A stretch of DNA of 64,000 bases from Tulasnella sp. 424 (Eukaryota > Basidiomycota > Agaricomycetes > Cantharellales > Tulasnellaceae). The position numbers and the translations under genes are program-made. How positions within the stretch are numbered: the first letter of the stretch is position 1; each line of letters opens with the position of its first letter. The stretch is taken from positions 1-64,000 of the forward strand of contig WSUB01000203.1 in assembly GCA_019633425.1 (NCBI GenBank). Direction: 5' to 3'. Under the pieces are notes generated by a model that saw nothing but the letters and a program-made list of their open reading frames with translations, was not told the origin of the DNA and made no database searches. This document shows, one piece after another, positions 11,765 to 21,532 of the stretch.

Positions 11765-12565
11765 TGACGGGAACTTGGGTCCAAGTGGTGAGGTTGCTGG
11801 ACCGAATACCTATGCATGGACACGAGTCTGACACCTTAACTCCTACCACTCACTGCAGATCGATGACGATCTTCTGAAGGTCCAGTAAGCTGCCTATAAT
11901 ATGGAAGGGTTCGACGACGATGTAGGTCCATCATAAGCGGAAGGACTATGAATATTCCTTGACCTATTGAGACTCGTAGGCAGTCGCAGCCCCCGTTTTT
12001 AGGAGAGAAGCAGAAAAACGGAAAGACAATCCAATGGACGTTGATACAATGGAAGGCTCGGTCGCGAAGAAGTCAAAATCGAAGAAACCTGATCGATTCA
12101 ACGGTTCTATGACTGCCGAGGCACCGAACCCTCCTGCCCGACGTTCTAAGAATACGGCCGTCTACGTGTCTCCTTTACCGCCCGATGTCACCGTAGACGA
12201 ATTGCGAGATGCAAAGGTATGTTTATGAACTCTGGAGAATGACCATACTGGTTAATTGACACGTTACCTCCTCTTTCAGTCACACTTAACGACCTTGAGC
12301 AGGATCCAACTCTAATCCTGGAGCTCAAGAATGATGTGCGAGAAGAGTGCGAGACGCTTGGCGACGTCACCAATGAGGTACTGCGTCCTCGGGTTCCGAA
12401 GGCGAATCAGGCCCTACTCCACTATCGCCGCCTACATCGCAATCCAGACAGCGGAAACAACATCCAATGCTGGACTCGCTTCCATCTCCCCCAAACCCAG
12501 CAACCATGGTTCCTCCTTCACCAGTGCCTGAGGATCCATCACAGAATCAGGGCGGACCTTTGATT
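11724..12565 (+). pseudogene. Tat-SF1/Cus2-like splicing factor, internally deleted and interrupted
   Basis: The first frames resemble the N-terminus of HTATSF1/Cus2, a U2 snRNP-associated factor with two RRMs. ATG 11724 is followed after an intron by DDDLLKVQ, a TAA stop at 11886-11888 where the family usually has Gln, then AAYNMEGFDDD. After a second intron come VFRREAEKRKDN, a Lys/Ser-rich nuclear-type stretch and the start of RRM1 (NTAVYVSPLPPDVTVDELR). The next exon jumps straight to the linker before RRM2 (QDPTLILELKNDVREECE, LGDVTNE) and loses the family frame. The rest of RRM1 and most of RRM2 are missing. A nonsense codon plus a large internal deletion make this a relic. Its first exon lies inside the inverted repeat; the other arm lacks the ATG. 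Confidence 0.65.
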
Positions 12566-12616
12566 GGACTCGAACAGTGAGCCCCCTTCTTTTTTTTTCT
12601 TTCATTCACGCGGCCT

Positions 12617-12946
12617 GTGGCAGGTTCTTACTCAAAACGACGCGTTCCGCTTTTCGTCACAGGTTTAGAGACTGGGAAACAGCGAATTGGGAGTACCTCC
12701 GAAACATCGACGCTCATACTCGATGGTGGGGTACATCCAGAAGAAGAAGCTTACATCCAGAAGAAGAAGCTACCATCGTCTTCCCCGCCTGGGTCGTCTT
12801 CGTCCACGGCAACGACAGCTCAAGAGTCTGTCTCGGATTCCGGGAATGACGATCTTTCATCTACAACTCTCTCAGCGACGGTGCCTGCCCGTACGACCAG
12901 TACCACCGGCAACCCATCCGACGAACCGCGTCCCTCCCAGTCGTAA
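12617..12946 (+). CDS. Ser/Thr-rich open frame, possibly the tail of the preceding gene
   Basis: An open frame ends at TAA near 12946 with a Ser/Thr/Pro-rich, disordered sequence. It contains a perfect 20-bp tandem duplication (12731-12770, reading twice through a QKKK-type segment). An upstream GTGAGC...GCAG intron at about 12576-12621 could join it to the frame ending GPLIGLEQ. No domain is recognised, so a coding role is uncertain. Confidence 0.25.
   Translation: MAGSYSKRRVPLFVTGLETGKQRIGSTSETSTLILDGGVHPEEEAYIQKKKLPSSSPPGSSSSTATTAQESVSDSGNDDLSSTTLSATVPARTTSTTGNPSDEPRPSQS
12731..12770. repeat. 20-bp perfect tandem duplication
   Basis: Two adjacent copies of a 20-bp unit beginning TACATCCAGAAGAAG. 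It sits inside the Ser/Thr-rich frame and keeps neighbouring sequence aligned, so it looks like a recent slippage event. Confidence 0.8.
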
Positions 12947-13598
12947 ACAGGTATGTTTTAATGTATATCGGAGGACATGCATTATATATCCGGCGTGCGC
13001 TGATACAATCTTCGCAAAGACTCTGTAGGTGGGCAGAATATTTTGCCGTTCGAGGCTCCTAATCCCCTATTAGCATTGGTGAAATATATATATTCACTAC
13101 TCTCTACATTGTGGCTACATTCAGCCAAGAGCTTTCAACCTCATATGTCTCAGACACGATTGTAAGCCCACGGACAATCCGATGTGAGCGAGTTTTCGTT
13201 GCGAACCTCCCGAAGCAGGCTCCACGCACCAGATACAGTTCAACATGGAATAGGAAACGAACGCGAGCAACCTGTAGGGGGAGGTCGAGCGATTCTTGAA
13301 GGCATGCACTCCGCCGACTTGTCAGCATGGTTGCGACGCTTCGAGGATGACAAACGATGTTTCTGACGGCGACGTCGGGGCGGTTTCGTCGCTACAAGCA
13401 TCGCTACACCACAGAAGCGCAGTGAATTGAAGACGGCTCCGGCCGAATAGAAACAGTGCCGTGCCAGTCTTTGGGGTCATCTGTTTTCGTCAACGTGGCT
13501 GTTGTCCGCCACGCATGGGAAGGAACCAGAGGACGCACGTCTAAAAAGGAGAAAAAAGGTTCGATTCGATCATTACATTTCCAAGTAATCGTTGCGAC

Positions 13599-13985
13599 TT
13601 ACGGCAATAGCGGTGGCAGGAATAGTGGGATACTTGAACGAGGCCCAGAGTTGGAAAGGCTTGAAGAATGAACGAAAGACGTCAGTAGAGGAATAACCGT
13701 GATGAAGGTACGTACGAGAAGGAAACTGGAGGTGGCCGTTACCACCCATAAGTGGATCGAATATGAGAAGGGTATGGGAGTGGTTAAGATTCGCTCGAGG
13801 CCGGTGAGCGAATCTATGAGGAGGTTCAGGCTGTTTATAAGGGTGGCTATGAGGAAAACCATCCTGTAAGCCATTGAAGCTACGCGGAACGATAATTGTG
13901 GGACGTACTGAGAGTAGGGATATCTAGGATCTTCCTCCTCTGCAGTTCGGAAATATACGAACTCTGAGAGAGAGTTAGTCAACAT
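13599..13985 (-). pseudogene. Bestrophin-like anion channel fragment
   Basis: Minus-strand exons encode DPRYPYS, then INSLNLLIDSLTGLERI, then LTTPIPFSYSIHLW. After a GTACGT intron comes PFQLWASFKYPTIPATAIA ending at a GTAAGT donor. The Glu-Arg-Ile-x-Thr-x-Pro-Ile-Pro-Phe-x-Tyr-Ser-x-His-Leu block and the Phe-x-x-Trp-x-Thr-Ile-Pro-Ala-Thr-Ala block are hallmarks of fungal bestrophin/UPF0187 proteins, membrane anion channels of several transmembrane helices. Neither the N-terminal helices nor the expected next exon (conserved Gly-x-x-Glu-Ile-Glu-Asn-Pro region) is found, so this is a central fragment of a lost gene. Confidence 0.6.
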
Positions 13986-14309
13986 AGGAGCGGAACGGTC
14001 GACTATTGGGTGAAGAAGACGAAACCGAGAAGAAGCGCCTCGACGCGTTTGCTAGCTGGCTTGAAGGGAACGAATCACGAACCTCCAAAAAAGTTAACAT
14101 TAAAAATAACGTGATAATTAGCCGTTCATCGGTGCATATTGAAAAGCTAAAGGAGCGAGCTTCAGTCAGAGTGTTCAGTGTCAAAACTCCGATATATCTT
14201 ACTCCAAGAATTTCGCCGACGCCTAGTCGTCTGATCCGTCCACCAGCGCCTTCTCCCAGGGCTGCACCCGTAAGGTCTAAGGCCTTGGTCTCGATCTCAT
14301 CTTTCTACT

Positions 14310-14640
14310 TTAGTTAAAGAGGTCAATCATGATGTGCGGCTGAGAAAGCACCTGAAAACACGTACTTGATCCAACAATGCAGCAGGAGCGACGATAAGTG
14401 TCTGTCTGCGGCCGTCCTGACGTTGGCCGATATCGTCGATGTCTGGTTGGTTGAGGACCATCAACGCGATTGCTTGCACGGTTTTGCCAAACCCATATCA
14501 TCTACAATGCATCTGCTAAGTGGCGCGCTAGTGAGGGAGCGTAGCGCAACGGGCGTCCGACCAAACGAAGGCGACGTACACGTAATACAGCTGTGGGGAA
14601 GAGAACACTTTTCGGATCCAACGCTTTCCTTTCTCTCACC
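14310..14640 (-). pseudogene. SNF2-family helicase fragment with frameshift in Walker A
   Basis: On the minus strand a frame gives DDMGL, then after a one-base loss TVQAIALMVLNQP and RQTLIVAPAALLDQ. Together these are motifs I and Ia of a SNF2/Rad5-16-like ATPase. The missing base falls exactly in the GlyLysThr of Walker A. The upstream part (LPHSCITCTS near 14590) resembles the LPHQ-type Q-motif region but is degraded. Only about 100 residues of the ATPase remain, so this is a relic. Confidence 0.6.
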
Positions 14641-14760
14641 TCCCCCCCCCAGTCTAAGCCAATCGGTAACGGATGGCTGACGACACACTCGACTCTGATT
14701 ACTATCATCGCTGTATCTCATATCCTATCCCAAGCTGACTTTCGATATAGGTTCTAGGGT

Positions 14761-14985
14761 CTGGTCCGACGATTCAGGCATCCTCCAACACAATTCAGTT
14801 CTGCCTCTCGGCCCTCGACTACTTGCCACTACGCCCTTGAATTGAAAGAAATGTTCCAAAAGAAACTCATCCTTACTCCTGCGCTGCTGCTCGCTGTCTG
14901 TGCCCAACTGGCTTAGGCTGGCGTGCCTCTTTATGGCCAATGCGGAGGGTGAGACCTTGACGATCCGAGCTAGATTGTCAAAGGG
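14761..14985 (+). pseudogene. 5' end of a CBM1-containing secreted enzyme (partner of the pectate lyase at 40.4-41.9 kb)
   Basis: The promoter-proximal sequence (CTGGTCCGACGATTCAGGC...) and the first intron (GAGGGTGAGACC...GCTAGATTGTC) match, in inverted orientation, 41758-41855 next to the pectate lyase relic. Between them is ATG 14851, a signal peptide (MFQKKLILTPALLLAVCA) broken by TAG at 14914-14916, then PLYGQCGG, the start of a fungal cellulose-binding domain (CBM1). The other locus lacks exactly this ATG/signal/CBM1-start block of about 122 bp. After the intron the rest of the enzyme is absent here. CBM1 domains tether secreted wall-degrading enzymes to cellulose. Confidence 0.65.
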
Positions 14986-15689
14986 GCAAAGACGGAAAGG
15001 AAGAATGCAATCCCTCCTGGAATGGCGAGATTGTGAGTGGTTTATCAGTTTTCGACTTTTTTCGTTGCTCTGCTGCGTGTTGGGCGCGTGCCCAGCCTTG
15101 AACGGTCCAGAGTAGGGGCTTGCGGCACTAGTTTCAGAAGCTCCGGTTCTCGAGATTGCCTCTGCTTGGTTTCCCACCGGCTGCGATTCTCTTTTTCCGG
15201 CTTTCTTGTCACTTGATTTGCGCGAAGCGCTAGGGATTCGAAGCTTCTTTCGAATTTTTTCGTTTTCTGGAGATCGGGGCTTTCAAAGTACAGGAGGGGG
15301 ACGTGCTTCGGACTTGGGCGGTTCAACAGTTCCATCAGCCATTTCCGCTATTTGCACCTGGCACTTTTCCGCCCTTGGCTTTCGTCATCTGTTTCCCGAA
15401 CCTGAATGCTAATCATGGGGTCCTGCCGACCATTGACACTGTCCTGGCTCAAGCTACTGCTCCAGCTACTGGAAAGCGCCCAATGTCGCCCACGATCCAA
15501 GTGCAAGCGCCAGACGAGGAGCTTCCCATCGCCATGCCGACCAGCTTGACGGAAGCCGTACAGGGTAACCAGCCTCATCTCCTTGATGGCGAGCCGCTGT
15601 ACCACAATGACACCGACGCTACTCCACTACGGCTTCAAGTACCATTGATGCTCAAACTCGGGATACTGCTACTCAATACAGTAAGGAGG

Positions 15690-16062
15690 ACGTCGTGACG
15701 AGGACTGGATTGCGACAATGGGCGCTTTGGACAATCCAGCCTTCTGGACGTACGGAATGGTAAGACTTGTGCTTATCCGCCGCGAATGATCTGATGCTAA
15801 TTTGGTACCTCGACAGCTTCCTGGATTCCAATGGCCAAGCCCTCCCGAAGGAACCTGGCAGCAGCCGTTCGCTCCCGATAATCACTACCCCACCAATATA
15901 CCCCAACACCCACCGCCCGGGCCCGGGCCTACGCAGCAACAGATGTTTGCTTCCCTCATGCACCCCATGAACCAAACCCAGCATTTTCGTGAACGGATTC
16001 CCGGATCTTCTGCTGATATAACGTTTCAAACCAGCGTCGTACAGTCTGTTTTCTTCGGCTAA
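15690..16062 (+). CDS. Pro-rich open frames, unrecognised
   Basis: A frame with ALDNPAFWTYGM ends at a GTAAGAC donor. After an intron closing with CGACAG it continues as LPGFQWPSPPEGTWQQ, then a Pro/Gln-rich, disordered stretch ending in a stop at 16062. The join is in phase. No family is recognised; it may be the end of a longer gene whose 5' part (15200-15690) is unclear or broken. Confidence 0.3.
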
Positions 16063-16464
16063 TGTCGTCGCCACGCGGAGGGAGTGCGCCCGTCTGCTGG
16101 AGTCCTTTGGGGTGAAGGGTGAAGGTCGCGTTAGAGGAAGGTGGAGAAGGTCATGGTGTTCTCAAGTGTCATACTGAAAAGGTCTCGGTACGTGGGTTCG
16201 TATATCAAACTGCCGTTTCGTTATTCTCATTTCCGTGCACACTGTTGTGCAAGTAGATATGACTGGAGCCCTCCATTCAAAGTCGGTCCGGTTCCGAGTC
16301 CAGTTCCAGCTCGGCAGCAACAGGGGAAGCGTGCCCAACACGCCAGCTCTTCAAGTGTATCCTCACTCGCCGCTTCTCTCACCGCCTTCAAAAACTGCTG
16401 TCGTCCCTGCTTATCGACGACTTCGAATTCTGCTGCAACAGGAGACGGGTAACGCCCGCTTAGA

Positions 16465-17476
16465 ATTCGAACATAGCACCCGGGGGTCAGCCACTGCCCG
16501 AATGGTTCGGCTTTGACAATCGGACGATCACGTTCTACAGCAACGCCCCACCCTTCGACGTCGGCCCGATCCCTCAGACTTCAACATCACGGTCGGGTGC
16601 ACAGACTACTCGAATACTCCGCCTTCCACGACGTAGGTCTTCGTCATTCTGGGAGCGTTATCACTGGCCAACGCCTCAGTGACCGTCGCCGATATCAAGA
16701 AATCACCCTCGTGACTGAGCCCGGACAGGTTAGTTGTCGTCGGTGGCTGAAATTCTCCTCTCCCTAACTTAATTCTGTGTTCGGCCACCCTGTTTTTCGT
16801 CGCCAACGCCACGATTCCCATTCAATCCACCCGTATTTGTTCTCAGTTTCCGGTACATTCAACGTCTCTCGCCGAATCCCTTCAGCTTGGCGACTCGTTT
16901 CCTCTCGTCTTCGAAACGCCGCTTGGAAATCTCCAACCCTCGGCCTCAGCCGAACCCCGCTCACCGACCCGAAATCAGAGCGTCGCGGCGACTGCGACCA
17001 AGCCATGCAACGGCTTGACCGCAGGATACCGGTTCACCAAATCAACCTCGACTCTGGGCGCGGATCCTACTTTGGGCACCTCGGGAGACGTGTCTCCAGG
17101 TCCCGTGATGGTCACCACGACCACAGTGTTTACCGGCCGACGGAGCTTCGAAATCAACGAGTCGGTCGGTGATACTCCTTCTTGTGCATACCACATCTCG
17201 CCGACGAAGCCTCTCAACCTTTCCTCCACCACTGTCGACACGCTCCTTCGGATATTTCGATGCATCGGGCAAGCCTTTCACGTTCCATCCCATCCTCTCT
17301 TTGCGGAGCTTATCAGGCAGGTCAACGCCACAGTGCGTCCGGGTTGTCGACAAGAAGACATGGTTATGTGGCGATGCTCGAGAACGGAGATTGGCTTCTG
17401 TCGTGGCTGCGGTTTGACGCCGATGCCCTGGCATTCTAGGGAAGATCGGGCGAGGGATATTCGGGGGACTTGGTGA
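16465..17476 (+). pseudogene. Cadherin-like (Axl2/dystroglycan-type) surface protein relic
   Basis: The frame GGQPLPEWFGFDNRTITF followed by APPFDVG is the start of a cadherin-like (CADG) domain as in yeast Axl2-type plasma-membrane proteins. The match then shifts frame to DFNITVGCTDYSNTPPSTT, hits TAG near 16640 and continues as VFVILGALSLANASVTV. Further on, a Ser/Thr-rich open frame runs to TGA at 17476. Frameshift plus stop make it a probable relic. The C-terminal part (17015-17476) is not clearly homologous to anything I know. Confidence 0.35.
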
Positions 17477-17879
17477 TCACTGGGCATTTTACTTTGCAAC
17501 AGTAGGAAACATCCTTAGGCTCCGTTTCGTGTTATATACAAAATTTATAAACTATTCTGGCCGCATTGTTTACAAAGTAGAGAGCGAAGACGTGAGATTG
17601 CCATCCTTACCATCAAGTATTAACTAAGGAAGAGTTTGAGTCGCTGAGTGCGGTGAATAAGTCTAAGGCTCCCGCACTAAGCAGCATAGGCACTCACCGC
17701 GAAGTGGCCGGCTGCGAGACCTGGTTTCGTTTTCCTTGCTGGTATGGGCTGGAACCCTCTAAAAGCAGCCAATATTGGTCGGATTGAGTTCCAGCGTAAA
17801 TTAGGCCACCTACAACATATGTTTGTTGGGGCCAAAAGGTGAAGTTGGTCGGTCCGAAAAAGTATACATTCTGTGTGGA
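17477..17879. other. Interval without a recognised gene
   Basis: Short, AT-richer spacer between the surface-protein relic and a minus-strand membrane gene. I see no repeat, RNA or open frame of note. Confidence 0.5.
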
Positions 17880-18284
17880 CTAAGTAAAGCTAGTCAATGT
17901 CATCGACAATGGAGTAATAGGACAAACAGAACCTACCCTTCCAGCTGGGGGTGCGGCAGCAGCTGAAGGTATGGCAGCAGTCGAGTCTTGCTTTGCTCTT
18001 CGGGAACGGTATCGGTATAAACAGCACAAGGTTGAAAGAGTAGCAAGGAAAGCGCATAGGATTGCCTCCAAAACAGTGCCCCCGTTCTGTGTCTCTTTGG
18101 GTCCTTCTTTGCCAACGATCTTGGACGGCCTGACCGATGAAACAGCAGTCGAGATCCACCAAGCGACCCCGAGAGCGGTGGACAGAGTAAGACGAGAGAA
18201 GAGATACCCTGCTGTTGAGCGGAGAGCTAGGGCAGAGATTGCGGTTCCAGAAGTAAGGAGTAAGAGTCGTACGGAGGGTGGCAT
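17880..18284 (-). CDS. Small multi-helix membrane protein (MARVEL-like architecture)
   Basis: ATG at 18284 opens a 134-aa frame with hydrophobic stretches around LLLLTSGTAISALAL, GYLFSRLTLSTALGVAW and EAILCAFLATLSTLCCLY, then a basic motif (YRSRRAK) and a small-residue tail. A GTAGG donor after APPAG may remove the last residues. Three to four helices with a Trp-rich third turn recall fungal MARVEL-domain proteins of plasma-membrane subdomains, but the match is by architecture only. Upstream sequence on the same strand (18285-18375) is open in another frame and could be a first exon. Confidence 0.4.
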   Translation of the reverse strand: MPPSVRLLLLTSGTAISALALRSTAGYLFSRLTLSTALGVAWWISTAVSSVRPSKIVGKEGPKETQNGGTVLEAILCAFLATLSTLCCLYRYRSRRAKQDSTAAIPSAAAAPPAGRVGSVCPITPLSMTLTSFT

Positions 18285-18894
18285 CGATGATGATGTATTC
18301 CGATGAGTGACAACAGGAGCTGCCGTTGGTTTTATGTGCGACCGTTTTAGTCTTATCGGTGCCGATGAGCGACATCTCTATTTGAGGGTGCGTTCGAGGG
18401 TGCAGGGTGACATGTGAACTACTAGTACTATTTCGGCATGGGAGTGATCGGGCTGCAGGTTGTTGTGCTCGGATAAATACTGGTGATGGGCAATGACCGA
18501 TTAGCCCTTAAAGCCACTGTTCCGACCACAAGGTTGAATGATTGCGATCGCGATCGCGTTTCACTCTCTAATTTCATCATGATTAAGCGCAGTTTGTGCT
18601 TCTTGCGCCCCACATCAAACACTGTTCACCCAATCGGGATTTATCGCGCCTATTCTTTCAGGCTTGGTACTCGGACCCGCCACAGTAACTTTCGATCATA
18701 CTCCAGCCCGAGTATCCTGCTCGGCAACGAGCTATTGTTCTGGCACTGCTGTAATATCAAAATCTTCTCTCCCATATTGGAGACTTCGGGATTGCGTGAT
18801 TGCGACCCCAGGTTTGGGAAGTCACCTCCTTCGACTTTCGATTCCGCCTCCTCATCTGGCACCCTCGTCCACCCTTCTCTCGCTCGCAACGTCC

Positions 18895-19368
18895 ATGGCC
18901 TTTATTGCAGTTAACAACATCTTCATCAGCGGAAACTTCCTTTATGCTCTTTGTCTCTCGCTGATATTCCTCATCTGGGTTTCTGTGCGCGGATATGAAG
19001 CAAAAGCGAAGAAATCGGTCGAACACAATGGAGATGCTCATGTTGTTAAGAAACAATCTCAGATGGGCCATAGTTTGGGGGAGGTGAGCGTTCATTTGAC
19101 ATTATTTGATATGCCATCATACACTGATTATTGGAAAATAGAATGGATACGTAGGTCCTGCTAAACCTGAGGAGCCTGTATGTTTCTCTGCAGAATCTAC
19201 GAAATCTTTGCTAACTGAACTGGCATAAGGCCTACCCTCCACCCCAGTGGGTGAACCCACCCCGCGCTTATCGTGGCCCTCGCTTGGGTTTTCATCCTCG
19301 CCGTCTGTTCCGAAGGTGTAAGCTGCATTCATTCTCATGCCATGGGCTGTTGTTAACGCTCCAGTAGT
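18895..19368 (+). CDS. Small single-pass membrane protein, three exons
   Basis: ATG at 18895 opens MAFIAVNNIFISGN, followed by one hydrophobic helix (FLYALCLSLIFLIWVSV) and a Lys-rich cytosolic-type stretch ending HSLGE. An intron GTGAGC...AAATAG leads to a short exon NGYVGPAKPEEP. A second intron GTATGT...CATAAG leads to a Pro/Arg-rich exon starting AYPPPQWVNPP and ending at TAG 19366-19368. Both joins are in phase, which supports a real gene. Family unknown; a short membrane anchor with a Pro-rich tail could recruit SH3/WW proteins, which is only inference. Confidence 0.5.
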
Positions 19369-19429
19369 TCGTGCTTCGCTAGGTTTGTGATTCGACATGT
19401 GGGGCAGTTTGTAACACGTACATGTCATT

Positions 19430-20230
19430 GCTGTTGTTCTATTATCTGAATATACGGGAAAGACAGTTGCAATTGTCTACTACGACTTGTACAGTGTGGC
19501 TTCCGCAGGCTTTCCTGGTGTACTACTGGAAGAAACCCGTTTGTGCTGCCAGGCCGGGCGAAACAGGAGGAGTTGAAGTCTGCTGCGAGTGAGCGACGGA
19601 AGCGCGTTTGGACTGTGAGCTGTTGGACAAGGACGAATTCGACGCAGCGTGAAGTTGGACGGTGCGGTGGCCGTGCTGAGCAAGCTTGTTCGTGTGCGTC
19701 TGCAGTCGGATGGGGAAGGAGAAGGTTGAAGGTGTCCCAGTGCTTCACCAACCCGCCGCCAAGCAGCGGAGAAAAGGGTTGTGGTTGTGGGGGGAACAAC
19801 AGCGACGGACGCCAGGGACGGCAAATAACGACGAGACCGAGACACCCGCACCTCCCACTAGCGGTGATAACGCTCCGTAAGCCAAGTTCAGCGGCAGTGG
19901 CGGCGGTTGAGGAACGGAAGTCGGCTGGGGTAAGATGAACGGCGAGATTGGTAAATCGAGGCCCAAGACGGACGTGGGTGGAATGACACTGCTAGTCGCC
20001 ATCGAGCTCCTTTCCGGGAGCTGCGGATGCGGGTAGTACACTTGGTCCGCGCTGAGTTCGAGGTGGAGTGGCGGAGGACGGCGGTGAGGGGTCGAACAAC
20101 GGCAGGTGGCGACTTGACTGCCGTGCTCGACGCGAACTTGGCCGTCTTCTTCCCCTCCTCGAAATAATGCATGGCATCGTTGACTTCGGCGTTTTTGGTA
20201 TGGCTGGAGACTCCTGACATAGAGCTCCCG
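19430..20230. other. GC-rich interval with overlapping unconvincing frames
   Basis: Several overlapping frames on both strands (Ser/Pro-rich on minus, Gly/Lys-rich on plus) result from high GC content. None shows a domain. A coding exon of the minus-strand gene at 20.2-20.8 kb could lie here but I cannot choose a frame. Confidence 0.4.
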
Positions 20231-20234
20231 GACT

Positions 20235-20771
20235 CTATCCTTGCCTCCGATGCTTCTTTGCGCCATAACCGTCCGGTGATTTGACCTTCAATGTGGCACC
20301 CAACTTCGCCTCCAATCCAGCGAAAGTCTCGCCGACTTGCTCCGTCTTGTCACCCACAACCTTGATCCTGTATTCCAATCCCAAGCTGACGATGTTCTTG
20401 GTGCCTTGGTAGGTCGTCTTGGAGTCCTGGAGTTTTGCAGAAAGGGAGACAGCACGTGGTGGCCGGTCAGAGAGAGATGGTTTGATATACAGCACGATGC
20501 CTTGGCCGTTTGCAATGGCACGAACGTAGGATGGAATCTGGGCTGGTGCGCCTGTAGACCAAACGTCGCGGTCGTTCGCAAACGGCGTGGCAGTCATCAT
20601 GAACCCCCTCCTAACGTTCAGAGCGCGGAACGAAGCTCGCGATGAAGGCATCGATGAAGCGAGGAGCGGGATGACTGGCGGAGGAATGTACCCTTCTCGG
20701 AATGCCTGGAATGGGTCCGAAGAATCCTGCGCCGATGGCGATGAAATCGAGGACGCCGGGAAGGAAGGAGC
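20235..20771 (-). CDS. Unrecognised open frame of about 179 aa
   Basis: A continuous minus-strand frame reading FRALNVRRGFMMTATPF, YVRAIANGQGIVLYIKP and VSLGLEYRIKVVGDKTE, ending VKSPDGYGAKKHRRQG. The alternation of beta-strand-like hydrophobic and charged residues suggests a folded domain. No ATG is seen at the left end of the frame. An upstream frame with a hydrophobic Gly/Phe/Pro-rich stretch (near 20700-20830) may be a preceding exon. I do not recognise the family. Confidence 0.35.
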   Translation of the reverse strand, partial: APSFPASSISSPSAQDSSDPFQAFREGYIPPPVIPLLASSMPSSRASFRALNVRRGFMMTATPFANDRDVWSTGAPAQIPSYVRAIANGQGIVLYIKPSLSDRPPRAVSLSAKLQDSKTTYQGTKNIVSLGLEYRIKVVGDKTEQVGETFAGLEAKLGATLKVKSPDGYGAKKHRRQG

Positions 20772-21061
20772 CAAAGAAGAAACAGCAGGTGCTTGGCTGG
20801 AAGATCGCGATGCCTTGCCCAGTTTGCCTCGTGACCAGCTCCTCTTCTCTATCGATGATTCAGCGGCGTCGTGCTGCTACGGTGGAAGAATGTGTTGCTG
20901 TTCTCGGGACAACCTTTGATTGTGATACACCGTCGCACTGTCGTTGATGATGATGGGAATTTGGTCGCCAGGTGTAGAGTTGCATGAGAGGATTGCAAAA
21001 ACAGGTCATCAGAAACGGGAAAGAGAATGCGAGACTGAGATACTCACGTTGGAACTGCATG

Positions 21062-21350
21062 TTGTGGATTGAAGGATTCGCGGATTGACGGATTGACGGA
21101 TTGGACAACCATAGGGGTGAGAGAGCAAGAATGACCAGACGCAAGGCTCAGGGCGGTGAATGCCTAGAGAGAGTTGCTTGGATTGAAGGATTCGCGGATT
21201 GGAGGATTCGCGGATTGGAGGATTCGCGGATTGGAGGATTCGCGGATTGGCGGATTGACGGATTGACGGATTGGACAACCATAGGGGTGAGAGAGCAAGA
21301 ATGACCAGACGCAGGGCTCAGGGCGGTGAATGCCTAGAGAGAGTTGCTTG
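21062..21350 (+). repeat. Third GGATTGGC-type minisatellite, inside a recent tandem duplication
   Basis: Two head-to-tail copies (about 21065-21178 and 21179-21350) of a unit. Each unit starts with degenerate GGATTGAAGGATTCGCGG repeats and ends with a unique 85-bp tail (ACAACCATAGGGGTGAGAG...GAGTTGCTT). The tails differ at about one base, so the duplication is recent. The copies differ in the number of internal 8-bp and 16-bp units. The 8-bp core is the same as in the arrays at 11.3 and 43.4 kb. Confidence 0.9.
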
Positions 21351-21532
21351 AGCAATGAAGGTGGAATGGCGGTCCCAGCTAAAACCTGGAGAAAGCATGA
21401 GCAAACACCAGGGTACAGAAACGACGCGAACTCTGCGATAGCTCCATCAACGCAATGCCCTCAGATGAATGCAAGTCAAGGACCGCCAGCTATCACTTCC
21501 GCCGCCGTTTGGCTCCTCTAATATCTCTCAGC

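Noticed and set aside
18545..18565. GCGATCGCGATCGC palindrome as a regulatory site
   Set aside because: A single short palindrome without repeats elsewhere or a gene-specific position; nothing supports a function.
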